DNA of 64,000 nucleotides, taken from contig CAMYOU010000003.1 of the NCBI GenBank assembly GCA_947283485.1, positions 15,184-79,183 on the forward strand, given 5' to 3'. Each line of letters opens with the position of its first letter. The stretch's first letter is position 1. A program made the translations under genes and the position numbers. The stretch comes from an uncultured Peptostreptococcaceae bacterium (GTDB lineage: Bacteria > Bacillota > Clostridia > Tissierellales > Peptoniphilaceae). The notes under the pieces were generated by a model, which was given only the letters and a program-made list of their open reading frames with translations, had not been told where the DNA came from and searched no databases. Shown piece by piece: positions 40,596 through 48,369 of this stretch.

Positions 40596-41512
40596 ATCCG
40601 AGAAAAATCTGGATCGACTGCGATCCCGGCGTCGACGACCTGAGCGCCATCATCCTCGCATACCGCATGGGACTCGACATCGTCGGCATCTCCTCCGTCG
40701 CAGGCAACGCGACCCACGAGAACACCTATCGCAACGCGCGCGACATCGTCGCCTTTATGGGCGAGACGACCCCCGTCTACGGCGGCGCGGAGAAGCCCCT
40801 GATGCGCGAACTCGAGACCGCTCCCCATGTCCACGGCGAGAACGGACTCGGGAACCTTACCATCGAGCCCTCCACCGCTCCCCACGAGGAGAAAAAAGCC
40901 TGGGACGCGCTCTACGAAGCCGCGTGTCGGTATGACGACCTCACCGTCGTCGCCGTGGGACCCCTCACGAACATCGCGCTTGCACTCTTAAAATACGAAG
41001 ACCTCGCCACGAAACTCGGCGAAATCGCCATCATGGGCGGCAGTGCCAAATTCGGCAACGCCACACCCAAAGCGGAATTCAATATCTACGCCGACGCCGA
41101 AGCCGCGAAGATCGTCTTCGACTCCGGACTCTTTGTCCACATGTTCGGCCTCGACGTCACCCTCGAGGGATACCTCACCGACGACGAGCGAGCACATCTT
41201 GCGAAGGTTTCCCCGCGCGAAGGCGGACTCATCGCCCGCGCATTCGAACACATGGGTGACTTTATCCGCTCCCTGGGACTTCCCGGCGTCTGCCTCCACG
41301 ACGCGCTCCCGATTCTTAACCTCGGCTACCCCGAGCTCTTTACCTCGGACACCGCACACGTCGACATCGAGACAAAAAGTACACTGTCTTATGGCGAAAC
41401 CGTCACCGACCTCTACTCCGACAGACAGTACGAACCCAAAAACGCGCGCGTCTACCTTTCCATCGACCGCGAGAAATTCCTCGCCATTGTGGAAGAACTC
41501 CTCACAAAATAA
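40592..41512 (+). CDS. Nucleoside hydrolase 2 (IUNH family)
   Basis: Seen: 306 residues, Ca2+ motif DCDPGVDD at residues 9-16, VAVGPLTNIALALL near residue 124 and NIYADAEAAKIVF near residue 162. The C-terminal part has LHDALPILNL in place of the usual LHDAVAVA. It is clearly related to the preceding gene but diverged, so the pair may split purine and pyrimidine nucleosides. It overlaps that gene by 4 bases and ends the operon at a terminator. Confidence 0.92.
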   Translation: MNPRKIWIDCDPGVDDLSAIILAYRMGLDIVGISSVAGNATHENTYRNARDIVAFMGETTPVYGGAEKPLMRELETAPHVHGENGLGNLTIEPSTAPHEEKKAWDALYEAACRYDDLTVVAVGPLTNIALALLKYEDLATKLGEIAIMGGSAKFGNATPKAEFNIYADAEAAKIVFDSGLFVHMFGLDVTLEGYLTDDERAHLAKVSPREGGLIARAFEHMGDFIRSLGLPGVCLHDALPILNLGYPELFTSDTAHVDIETKSTLSYGETVTDLYSDRQYEPKNARVYLSIDREKFLAIVEELLTK

Positions 41513-41532
41513 CCCGCGCACAAAATAGAAAC

Positions 41533-41562
41533 AAAAAAAGACCCGACTCGGGTCTTTTTTTC
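41533..41562. terminator. Terminator of the nucleoside operon
   Basis: GACCCGA (41540-41546) pairs with TCGGGTC (41548-41554), with A run left and T run right. Confidence 0.8.
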
Positions 41563-41568
41563 TTGTCT

Positions 41569-41880
41569 CTAAACGCTCCGTTCGTGGATCATGGTGACGA
41601 TATCAGGATCGGCTTCGACGAAGAAGTCTTCTTTATCAAAAAGGGATCTCAATTTGATGTTGGAATTCCCGTCCCCATGGATGAGCATGTTTGTCGTCGA
41701 TAGACCAAAGGCGACTTCCTCGATCTCGACGCCATAGATATTATTCTTTTTGATATTTTCTCTCTTGATTTTTTCTCTGAATCCGTGATCTTTGCTCCTT
41801 CACAATCGGCCAACGCTTTACCATTGCCTGCACGAGAAAAGATCCGGGTGTTAAATCGTATAGCAAAATCAATACTTGCA
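41569..41880 (-). pseudogene. Decayed N6-adenine DNA methylase (HsdM-like) fragment
   Basis: Seen: an open frame from 41799 to the TAG at 41569 encodes a start-less peptide of 76 residues with the block NNIYGVEIEEVAFGLSTTNM and then LIHGDGNSNI, the post-motif-I region of type I methylase M subunits. Just upstream, in another frame (about 41825-41880), reads YDLTPGSFLVQAMVK, a damaged motif I (normally a TCGSGSFL type). Between them a third frame gives ALADCEG. So at least two frameshifts and a deletion have occurred, and no start codon or NPPY motif remains. The region is AT-rich. It is the only filling of the gap between 41513 and 41932 apart from the terminator. It shows that a restriction-modification system was once here. 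Confidence 0.65.
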
Positions 41881-41932
41881 GAGCCTAGTTTTTAGCTCAT
41901 TCAGGTGGATTGTTCGTGCAGCAAGCTGAAAT

Positions 41933-42352
41933 TTATGGTTCAAATGCGAGCAGGTTTCCAAGCGAGATTGAGAAGCCAAGCGACTGATACATATTTATAT
42001 CGCAGTCGGCACAGCCAACAGTTAAAGAAGAAATACCGCTTTCACCGTATGCATACTGTACCAATTTCCTTGCTATACCTTTGTGACGATATTCGGGGCG
42101 AATATAGAAGTCCTCAAAAATACCGCTCGGCATATAGTCAAAAGTCGAGAATCCGATCGTGATCGAACAGCATCCGACCAACTGATTGTCTTCCAGAACT
42201 CCGAAAAAAAGAATCCGTTCTTCATCAATCGCTTTCTCCAAACGCTGTCTATCCTCAAATTTCGGTTCCTCTTCTCCGATTTCCGCTTTATATAGTTTTT
42301 GCAATTCCCACAAAGCATCTACCTCAAAAGCACCAATTCTCCTATAATCCAT
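41933..42352 (-). CDS. GNAT-family N-acetyltransferase A
   Basis: Seen: 139 residues from ATG 42352 (AGGTGG 5 bases upstream; an in-frame GTG at 42361 is possible). GNAT fold: strand DFYIRPEYRHKGIARKLVQYAY near residue 80 is the acetyl-CoA-binding motif A, where RHKGIA is a variant of Q/RxxGxG/A, and NMYQSLGFSISLG is the C-terminal motif B. Substrate unknown. Composition is AT-rich, like the methylase remnant next to it. Confidence 0.85.
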   Translation of the reverse strand: MDYRRIGAFEVDALWELQKLYKAEIGEEEPKFEDRQRLEKAIDEERILFFGVLEDNQLVGCCSITIGFSTFDYMPSGIFEDFYIRPEYRHKGIARKLVQYAYGESGISSLTVGCADCDINMYQSLGFSISLGNLLAFEP

Positions 42353-42451
42353 ATCCGCCACCTGCCAATTCTCATTTTTTCTTCTTGACTTGAAAATTCA
42401 AGATCTAATTTTTGATCGTATTTTTGTGTTCTTGCAAAATTCATTTTCGCC

Positions 42452-42730
42452 TCAAAATAAAGTAATGATTTTGCATTCTTTCCATACTTCTAAAAAAGGC
42501 TGACTTAAAAGAGTAGCTTTTTCAAATAGCTCATCCATAGAAACAAAATCTTGCCCTTTTTCATGATGTGATAAAGTCACATATTTAGGTGAACCATGCT
42601 TTGACATAAAGAAAAGTTCATCTTGATACTGAAATTCTAATTCTCTTCCGTGATCAATTAAATAATCCAATGCACCCAGAGAATGATCGTGCAGCAGCTC
42701 GTCTGCAATCAAATCATGAGCATTGAACAT
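42452..42730 (-). CDS. Orphan soluble protein, 92 aa
   Basis: Seen: ATG 42730 with GGAGG upstream, 92 residues, no signal, acidic and His-rich at the start, with a pattern of helix then strands. No family recognised. An in-frame upstream ATG at 42820 would add 30 residues, very rich in Lys and Arg and encoded by a polypurine run; it lacks a ribosome site but lies about 20 bases after the -10 box, so a longer form cannot be excluded. The AT-rich DNA and accessory surroundings suggest acquisition. Confidence 0.5.
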   Translation of the reverse strand: MFNAHDLIADELLHDHSLGALDYLIDHGRELEFQYQDELFFMSKHGSPKYVTLSHHEKGQDFVSMDELFEKATLLSQPFLEVWKECKIITLF

Positions 42731-42777
42731 AAAAAACCTCCATTTTGCACGCGCGTTTTTTTGCGTCGATGCTTCTT

Positions 42778-42817
42778 CCTTTTTCCTTTTCCTTTTTCTT
42801 TTTCTTTCTTCCTTTTT
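42778..42817. repeat. Polypyrimidine/polypurine tract
   Basis: About 40 bases of only C and T on the plus strand (units such as TTTTTCC and TTTTTC). It lies in the leader, or coding head, of the 92-residue gene, between its promoter and ribosome site, and could slip during replication. Confidence 0.7.
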
Positions 42818-42841
42818 CATGTTTTGCCGTATATTGCCCTT

Positions 42842-42889
42842 ATTATACCATGTGTTGGCGGGCGGTTCCGTGCGTCGCGGTGGTATAAT
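42842..42889. promoter_or_regulatory. Symmetrical divergent extended -10 promoters
   Basis: TGGTATAAT occurs on the minus strand (42850-42842, driving the 92-residue gene) and on the plus strand (42881-42889, driving the SGNH gene). The two boxes face away from each other across 30 bases, forming an inverted repeat that might also be an operator. Confidence 0.55.
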
Positions 42890-43011
42890 GAGAGAAGCAT
42901 AAGAGAAAAACGCGGCGAGAAATGAAATCCTTTTTTCTCGATCCGTATCAAGCGCGACGGGATCCCGATGAAGGATTCCGTCCGATGGCAGTCTGAGAAA
43001 GGCGGCACAAA

Positions 43012-43707
43012 ATGACAACGGTAATCGCATTCGGAGATTCTCTCGTCCAAGGCGTCGTCAATCCGAACGGACGCCCTACCATCTCCCGGACATCTTTCGT
43101 AAAACTTTGCGAAAAAAAGCTCGGCATAAGCGTGCTTAACAAAGCGAGACTCGGATGTACCGTTGAACGGGGAGAGGAAATCTTCGACCGTTTCATCGAC
43201 ACCGTACGAAGCTCGGATGCCCGCTATGTCGTTTTCGATTTTGGCGGCAATGACTGTGATTTTGATTGGAAACGCGTCTGCGATCATCCGGACGAGAAGA
43301 TCGGTCCGTATGTGGACAGAACCTCCTTCCGAGCGCATTACCGCTCCCTGATCCAAAAAGTGCGCACCGAAGGCAAAGAACCGATCCTGCTCTCCCTTCC
43401 GCCCATCGTTTCCGAAAAATTTTTCAAATGGATTTCAAGAGGGCTCTGCGAAGAAACGATCCTTCGTTTCCTCGGCGGTGACGTGGGGTATCTCGCCGAT
43501 TGGCACATGAGCTATAATCTCGCAGTTTTTAATCTTGCGCTCGAACAAAAAGTGCGCATCATCGATATCTCTTCCTGCTTTCTGCAAGAAAAAAATTATA
43601 AGGCTCTTTTCTCGATCGACGGCATCCACCCGAATGAAGAGGGGCATGCACTGATCGCCGAGACCATCTGCGCCTATGTTCGAGATGAGAACCTTCACTG
43701 CTCGTAA
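43012..43707 (+). CDS. Cytoplasmic SGNH/GDSL-type hydrolase
   Basis: Seen: 231 residues, no signal peptide. Block I AFGDSLVQG at residues 6-14 (Ser in GDS), block II Gly in KARLGCTVERG, block III FGGNDCDF near residue 77, and block V DGIHPNEEGH near residue 203 give a complete Ser-Gly-Asn-His set with Asp. Esterase, lipase-like or deacetylase activity; substrate unknown. The ribosome site is weak. It is monocistronic, with a promoter at 42884 and terminator at 43742. Confidence 0.9.
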   Translation: MTTVIAFGDSLVQGVVNPNGRPTISRTSFVKLCEKKLGISVLNKARLGCTVERGEEIFDRFIDTVRSSDARYVVFDFGGNDCDFDWKRVCDHPDEKIGPYVDRTSFRAHYRSLIQKVRTEGKEPILLSLPPIVSEKFFKWISRGLCEETILRFLGGDVGYLADWHMSYNLAVFNLALEQKVRIIDISSCFLQEKNYKALFSIDGIHPNEEGHALIAETICAYVRDENLHCS

Positions 43708-43741
43708 AACATGGGCGTCCATACACGCACAAACTAGAAAC

Positions 43742-43768
43742 AAAAAAGACCCTTCGCGGGTCTTTTTT
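43742..43768. terminator. Terminator after the SGNH gene
   Basis: GACCC (43748-43752) pairs with GGGTC (43758-43762), extended by A and T runs on both sides. Confidence 0.7.
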
Positions 43769-43775
43769 CTTTCGC

Positions 43776-44282
43776 CTAAAGTTTCAAATTCATATAATCA
43801 ACGTCGATCAGTTCACCATCGATCTCATAATACCCTTCAAACGTTCCTATTTTTTGAAAGCCGAATTTTTCATACAGATGAATCGCCGATGCATTGTCAC
43901 TTCGAACGCCCAAAGAAAGAATCTTCGCTTTTGCCTCTTCTCTTGCAAATTGAATCAGGTGCTCCATGAAAAAAGTGGCGATGCCTTGATTCCAATATTT
44001 TCTTTGCACACATAGGCCGATGCTGCCGCGATGGGCCATTCTCTTCATATTCGAAGTGGTATAATTTGCCGTCCCGACAATCTTCCCGTCCACTTCTGCG
44101 ACCAGCAACAGTTGGTGTTTGCTTTTTAATAAATTTTCCAAAATGATTTTTTCCTGCTCGACGGTATAGCGAAACCCTTCTTCTCCATAACTCATATTGT
44201 CGGTTTCCCCTCCGCAGATTTTTGTATGGAGTAGAATTTGTTCTGCGTCACTGGGAACTGCTTCTCGGATCGTAAATTCCAT
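43776..44282 (-). CDS. GNAT-family N-acetyltransferase B
   Basis: Seen: from ATG 44282 (GGGGAGA upstream) 168 residues. It carries the acetyl-CoA site LCVQRKYWNQGIATFFMEHLI near residue 92 (QGIA in place of the usual GIG), then SLGVRSDNASAIHLYEKFGFQKIG, which is motif B. It resembles YhhY/RimI-type acetyltransferases. Third member counted along this strip of GNAT genes. The 41-residue longer ORF is upstream read-through. Confidence 0.88.
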   Translation of the reverse strand: MEFTIREAVPSDAEQILLHTKICGGETDNMSYGEEGFRYTVEQEKIILENLLKSKHQLLLVAEVDGKIVGTANYTTSNMKRMAHRGSIGLCVQRKYWNQGIATFFMEHLIQFAREEAKAKILSLGVRSDNASAIHLYEKFGFQKIGTFEGYYEIDGELIDVDYMNLKL

Positions 44283-44347
44283 GTTCTCTCCCCTTTCCGT
44301 TTCCTTGTTCCTGATGATGCCATGGCTCACGGGGGCAACAGGCAAGG

Positions 44348-44824
44348 CTATTTCGATTCGCCCAAGTATTTGATGTAGATTTGGCAAGGATTCGCTTCGC
44401 TCCACAAAGTAGAAAAGACTTCCAGTTCTTTGTACCCCATGGATCGATAAAAACGGTTCGTGATGTCGTATTCTTCATAATATCCCGATTGCACGGTCTT
44501 CACCTGTGAGTAGGTGTAACCGAGTTTTCTTGCGAGCTTTTCATACGCCTCATGGAGTTTCGTTCCCGCGCCTTGTCGATGAAATTTCTTTTTCATGCCC
44601 ATTACAAAAATCTCCGCGCAGTCCGCACTCGTCGCATGAAGAACGATGAATCCTGCAAGCGCATCCTTGGCAAATGCTGCCAAGAAGGGCATTTTTTGCG
44701 ATTCCAGAATATACTCCTCCGTGCTTTCCGGTAGTCCGAACCATTCCGGCAGGTCATAGAGAACTTCTTTTGCTATGCTTCCTTTTTCCTCGGGATCGTG
44801 GATTTCTTTGACTGCAAATTTCAT
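44348..44824 (-). CDS. GNAT-family N-acetyltransferase C
   Basis: Seen: from ATG 44824 (GGAGG close upstream) 158 residues. Motif A around MGMKKKFHRQGAGTKLHEAYEKLA near residue 80 and motif B ITNRFYRSMGYKELEVF near residue 127. It contains LAGFIVLHATSADCAEIFV before motif A, as in many small acetyltransferases that act on free amines. It follows GNAT D with 14 bases between, so the two are cotranscribed. Confidence 0.87.
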   Translation of the reverse strand: MKFAVKEIHDPEEKGSIAKEVLYDLPEWFGLPESTEEYILESQKMPFLAAFAKDALAGFIVLHATSADCAEIFVMGMKKKFHRQGAGTKLHEAYEKLARKLGYTYSQVKTVQSGYYEEYDITNRFYRSMGYKELEVFSTLWSEANPCQIYIKYLGESK

Positions 44825-44838
44825 TGGACCTCCATGTC

Positions 44839-45354
44839 TCATTCCTTATCCATCTGTTTTTGAAAATCCTCTTGCGTGAGTTTGAGATGAAGGATGCGGT
44901 GGGTCGTCCCCGCGTCGCGGAAACCGACGGCTTGGTGGATGCGGTAAGCGGCGTCGCGATCCCTTTCAAACTCATTGTGCAACGAAGGAATACCATCCAC
45001 GCGGAACGCGCGATCTGCCAACAGGTATAATCCCTGCTTGCCGTATCCTTTCCCTCTTTCGGGCGCGGAGATCACAATGCCGATATCCCATCGACCTTGC
45101 GCCGAACGATGGTAGTTGACATCGCCGACAAAAGTGCCGTCGCTTTTGCGCTGCAGATACGCGTAAAATCGCTCGGGAGTTTTTGTGATCCAATGTTCTT
45201 GGATCTTCGCCCATTCCTCTCGCGGATGGGGAATGCAGCCGTCCGGCGGAAACCACGGTGCATTGTAGGACATGGTCTCCGGGTCCGACAACATTTTTAC
45301 ATAAAACCAACCGTCCTCCTCGTGAGGGATATAGAGTCGTAGATCGTTCGCCAT
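44839..45354 (-). CDS. RimJ/RimL-like GNAT acetyltransferase D
   Basis: Seen: from ATG 45354 the product has 171 residues in the RimJ/L layout: an N-terminal SDPETMSYNAPWFPPDG block, FVGDVNYHRSAQGRWDIGIVI strands, motif A SAPERGKGYGKQGLYLLADRAF near residue 97 and RDAAYRIHQAVGFRDAG near residue 140. Close homologues acetylate protein N-termini, aminoglycosides or free amino acids; no assignment is possible. First of the C-D pair. Its ribosome site is poor, so the exact start is uncertain. Confidence 0.85.
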   Translation of the reverse strand: MANDLRLYIPHEEDGWFYVKMLSDPETMSYNAPWFPPDGCIPHPREEWAKIQEHWITKTPERFYAYLQRKSDGTFVGDVNYHRSAQGRWDIGIVISAPERGKGYGKQGLYLLADRAFRVDGIPSLHNEFERDRDAAYRIHQAVGFRDAGTTHRILHLKLTQEDFQKQMDKE

Positions 45355-45459
45355 TTCTTGTCCGTTCTTCCTTTCCTGTCGCGTATGTACTTCATGATAC
45401 CATGGTGCGCGGGGCGTTGCCATCGGTCGCGCGTGTTTCCAAACAAAAATTTCCACAAT

Positions 45460-45489
45460 AAAAAACGAGCCAATCGTGGCTCGTTTTTT
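45460..45489. terminator. Bidirectional terminator after oppF
   Basis: AAAAACGAGCCA (45461-45472) pairs with TGGCTCGTTTTT (45477-45488) around ATCG. Confidence 0.85.
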
Positions 45490-45504
45490 ATTGCAGTTCG
45501 AAAT

Positions 45505-46482
45505 TTATTTGCCGAGTGTTTCGCCGCGGGCGATGCGTGCACAGGCGACGAAATGTTCGGGTTCGATCTCGATGAGTTCGGGGGTGCCTTGGCGGCAGAT
45601 GTCGCAGGCATAGTCACAGCGTTTGACGAAGCGGCACTCGTCGGGCGGGTTCACGGGGGAGGTGATTTCGCCTCTTATAAGCTTCCGCTCGGGGCGATCT
45701 TTCCCGACGACGGGTAAGAGGATCGCGGAGAGGAGTGCCTGCGTGTAGGGGTGCGCGGGATTCTTAAAGAGGATGTCGGAGGGCGCTTTCTCGACCATCT
45801 GTCCGAGGTACATGACGGCGATGTCGTCGGAGAAATATTTGACGACGGAGAGGTCATGGGTGATGAAGAGATAGGTGAGTCCGAATTCCTTCTGGAGGCT
45901 CTTTAAGAGATTTAAGATCTGCGCTTGGATGGAGACGTCGAGTGCGGAGACGGGTTCGTCGCAGACGATGAGTTTGGGTTCCATGGCGAGCGCGCGCGCA
46001 ATGCCGATGCGTTGTCTCCTGCCGCCGTCGAGTTCGTGCGGGTAGACGTTCACGTACCTTTCAGCGAGTCCGACGATTTCCATGAGTTCGAGGGTTCGTT
46101 TCTCGATGGCGTCTTTCCCTCGTAGGAGTCGATGCTCGACGATGGGTTCACTGATGAGTTGCATGACGGTCTGCTTGGGGTCGAGCGAGGAGAAGGGGTC
46201 TTGGAAGATCATCTGCATTTCCTGGCGGAGGCGGCGCATTTTGCGGCGCGAATACCCGGTGATGTCTTCTCCGTCGAAGATGATTTTGCCGTCGGTGGGT
46301 TCGAGGAGCTTGAGGATCGCGCGTCCGGTGGTGGATTTGCCGCAACCGGATTCGCCGACGATGCCGAGGGTCTTTGCCGCTTCGACTTTGAAGCTGATGT
46401 CGTCGACGGCGTGGAGTGCTCCGGAGGGTGTCTGGAAGTATTTTTTGAGATTTTGGACTTCGAGTAAGACTTTATTTTCCAT
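45505..46482 (-). CDS. oppF: Oligopeptide ABC transporter ATPase OppF/DppF
   Basis: Seen: 325 residues. Walker A GESGCGKST near residue 43, Walker B LIVCDEPVSALD near residue 174, and the C-terminal oligopeptide-ATPase extension with CRFVKRCDYACDIC, a four-Cys pattern that holds a Fe-S cluster in related DppD/OppF proteins. The signature is LDGGRRQR rather than LSGGQQQR, a variant I know from other Firmicute OppF proteins. It overlaps oppD by 11 bases and ends the operon. Confidence 0.93.
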   Translation of the reverse strand: MENKVLLEVQNLKKYFQTPSGALHAVDDISFKVEAAKTLGIVGESGCGKSTTGRAILKLLEPTDGKIIFDGEDITGYSRRKMRRLRQEMQMIFQDPFSSLDPKQTVMQLISEPIVEHRLLRGKDAIEKRTLELMEIVGLAERYVNVYPHELDGGRRQRIGIARALAMEPKLIVCDEPVSALDVSIQAQILNLLKSLQKEFGLTYLFITHDLSVVKYFSDDIAVMYLGQMVEKAPSDILFKNPAHPYTQALLSAILLPVVGKDRPERKLIRGEITSPVNPPDECRFVKRCDYACDICRQGTPELIEIEPEHFVACARIARGETLGK

Positions 46483-47482
46483 CCGTTTGATTCCTCCTTA
46501 TGCAAAAATCAGCTTCCTTATATCGCGTGCAGGCGACGCGATGATGTTCGCTCCCGACGGTGGGTGTAAGGGGCGGGATCGTCTCCTTGCATGCCTCGAC
46601 GGCGTAGGGGCAACGGGGCGCAAACGCACAGCCGGGCGGGAGATTGGTGGGATCGGGCATGAGTCCCTTGATGGGGATGAGGTCTTCGCCGCGTTCCTTG
46701 AGATTGGGGAGGGAGTCGAAGAGTCCCTCGGTGTAGGGATGCATGGTGTGGTTGAAGATGTCGTCCGCGGTGCCGACTTCGATGATGCGTCCGGCGTACA
46801 TGACGGCGACGTCTTCACAGACTTCGGCGACGACGCCGAGGTCGTGGGTGATTAAGAGCATCGCCATGTCTTCGTTCGCGATGAGGTTTTTCATGAGTGC
46901 GAGGACTTGCGCCTGAATGGTGACGTCGAGCGCGGTGGTGGGTTCGTCGGCGATGAGGAGTTTCGGACTGCAGGCGAGGGCAATCGCGATGACGACTCTC
47001 TGTTTCATGCCGCCGGAGAACTGATGCGGATAGTCGCCTGCTCGAGTGTCGGGGATGCCGACGAGGCGGAGCATCTCTTTCGCTTTCTCCAAGGCTTCCT
47101 CTTTCGTGACGTCTTCATGGAGGGCGATGCTCTCGGCGATCTGGTCGCCGACGGTCATGACGGGGTTCAGCGCGGTCATGGGGTCTTGGAAGATCATGGC
47201 GACGTCGTTGCCGCGCACTTTCTCGAGTTCTTCTTGCGAAAGTTTCAAAACATCGACGCCTTCGAGTTCGATCGTGCCTTCTTCGATGACGCCGGGGGGA
47301 TTGGGGACGAGGTTTAAGATCGAGAGGGCGGTGGTGGTCTTCCCTGCGCCGGTCTCGCCTACGAGTCCCAGGGTGTGTTTTTTTTGAATCGTAAGGTCGA
47401 TGCCGTTCACGGCGTGCACATCGGCTTCTTCCGTCACATAGCGTACGACGAGATTCTTGATATCGAGTACATTATCCTGCAT
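46472..47482 (-). CDS. oppD: Oligopeptide ABC transporter ATPase OppD/DppD
   Basis: Seen: 336 residues. Walker A GETGAGKTT near residue 41, signature FSGGMKQR near residue 155, Walker B LLIADEPTTALD near residue 176, switch His in LITHD. The C-terminal oligo_HPY domain carries CAFAPRCPYAVEAC near residue 290. Pairs with OppF. It starts 12 bases after the oppC stop. Confidence 0.94.
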   Translation of the reverse strand: MQDNVLDIKNLVVRYVTEEADVHAVNGIDLTIQKKHTLGLVGETGAGKTTTALSILNLVPNPPGVIEEGTIELEGVDVLKLSQEELEKVRGNDVAMIFQDPMTALNPVMTVGDQIAESIALHEDVTKEEALEKAKEMLRLVGIPDTRAGDYPHQFSGGMKQRVVIAIALACSPKLLIADEPTTALDVTIQAQVLALMKNLIANEDMAMLLITHDLGVVAEVCEDVAVMYAGRIIEVGTADDIFNHTMHPYTEGLFDSLPNLKERGEDLIPIKGLMPDPTNLPPGCAFAPRCPYAVEACKETIPPLTPTVGSEHHRVACTRYKEADFCIRRNQTDGK

Positions 47483-47493
47483 GGTTTCTCTCC

Positions 47494-48366
47494 TTATTTC
47501 TTCAGCTTCGGATCGAGTGCGTCACGCAGTCCGTCGCCCAAGAGGTTGAGGGCAAGGACGGTAAACATGATCGCGAGGCCCGGAATGACGCACATATAGC
47601 TTGCATTCCTGATATGTCCTCTGCCTGCGGATAGGAGTGCGCCCCATTCGGGTGCGGGGGCGGGGATGCCGATGCCGAGGAAGCTCAGGGACGATGCCGA
47701 GATGATGGTCGTACCGATGAGGAGCGTGAGTTGCACGATGATCGGAGATAAGCAGTTCGGCAAAATGTGCTTCAATATAATCTTCCATGTCGGAAGTCCC
47801 ATGCTGTATGAGGATTCCACGTATTCCTGATTGCGGATGGTCATGACGGAGGCTCTCACGATCCGCGAGAACGAGCTTGCGCACGAGAACGCGAGGGCGA
47901 TCATGAGATTCACCGTACTTCGTCCGAGGACGGAGACGATGACGACCGCGGTCATAATATTGGGGATCGAGTAGAAAATATCGACGCCACGCATGATGAC
48001 GGAGTCGAGAACGCCGCCGTAAAAGCCCGCCAAAGAGCCTAAGATCGTCCCGACGACGAGACCGATGAGAACGGAGCCGACGCCGATGACAAGGGAGTAT
48101 CTCGCGCCGTAGATGACGCGCGCAAAGAGATCCCTTCCGACTTCATCCGTGCCGAACCAATGCGCGGCACTCGGCGGTTGGAGTCTCTCGGGCATGTTCA
48201 TGCCGATGACTTGCGTGTCGTAGTCGAAGAGATAGGGGCTTAAAATCGCCGCCAAGACGAGAACGGCAAGAAAGACCATGCCGATGACGGCACCTTTGTT
48301 CTTGATGAGGCGTCTCCACGTCTCTTGCATCATGGAGCGTCCTTTGATTGTCGTAGTAGTCTCCAT
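47494..48366 (-). CDS. oppC: Oligopeptide ABC permease OppC/DppC
   Basis: Seen: 290 residues, N-terminal OppC_N segment with one helix (about 26-47), then five further helices. The EAA loop is RNQEYVESSYSMGLPTWKIILKHILPN near residue 180. The periplasmic-type segment HWFGTDEVGRDLFARVIYGARYSL is the usual family mark. Follows oppB by 3 bases. Confidence 0.94.
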   Translation of the reverse strand: METTTTIKGRSMMQETWRRLIKNKGAVIGMVFLAVLVLAAILSPYLFDYDTQVIGMNMPERLQPPSAAHWFGTDEVGRDLFARVIYGARYSLVIGVGSVLIGLVVGTILGSLAGFYGGVLDSVIMRGVDIFYSIPNIMTAVVIVSVLGRSTVNLMIALAFSCASSFSRIVRASVMTIRNQEYVESSYSMGLPTWKIILKHILPNCLSPIIVQLTLLIGTTIISASSLSFLGIGIPAPAPEWGALLSAGRGHIRNASYMCVIPGLAIMFTVLALNLLGDGLRDALDPKLKK

Positions 48367-48369
48367 CGC

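Noticed and set aside
45505..46482. LDGGRRQR signature in OppF as a disabling mutation
   Set aside because: This variant is known to me from other Firmicute OppF/DppF proteins and the other ATPase motifs are intact.
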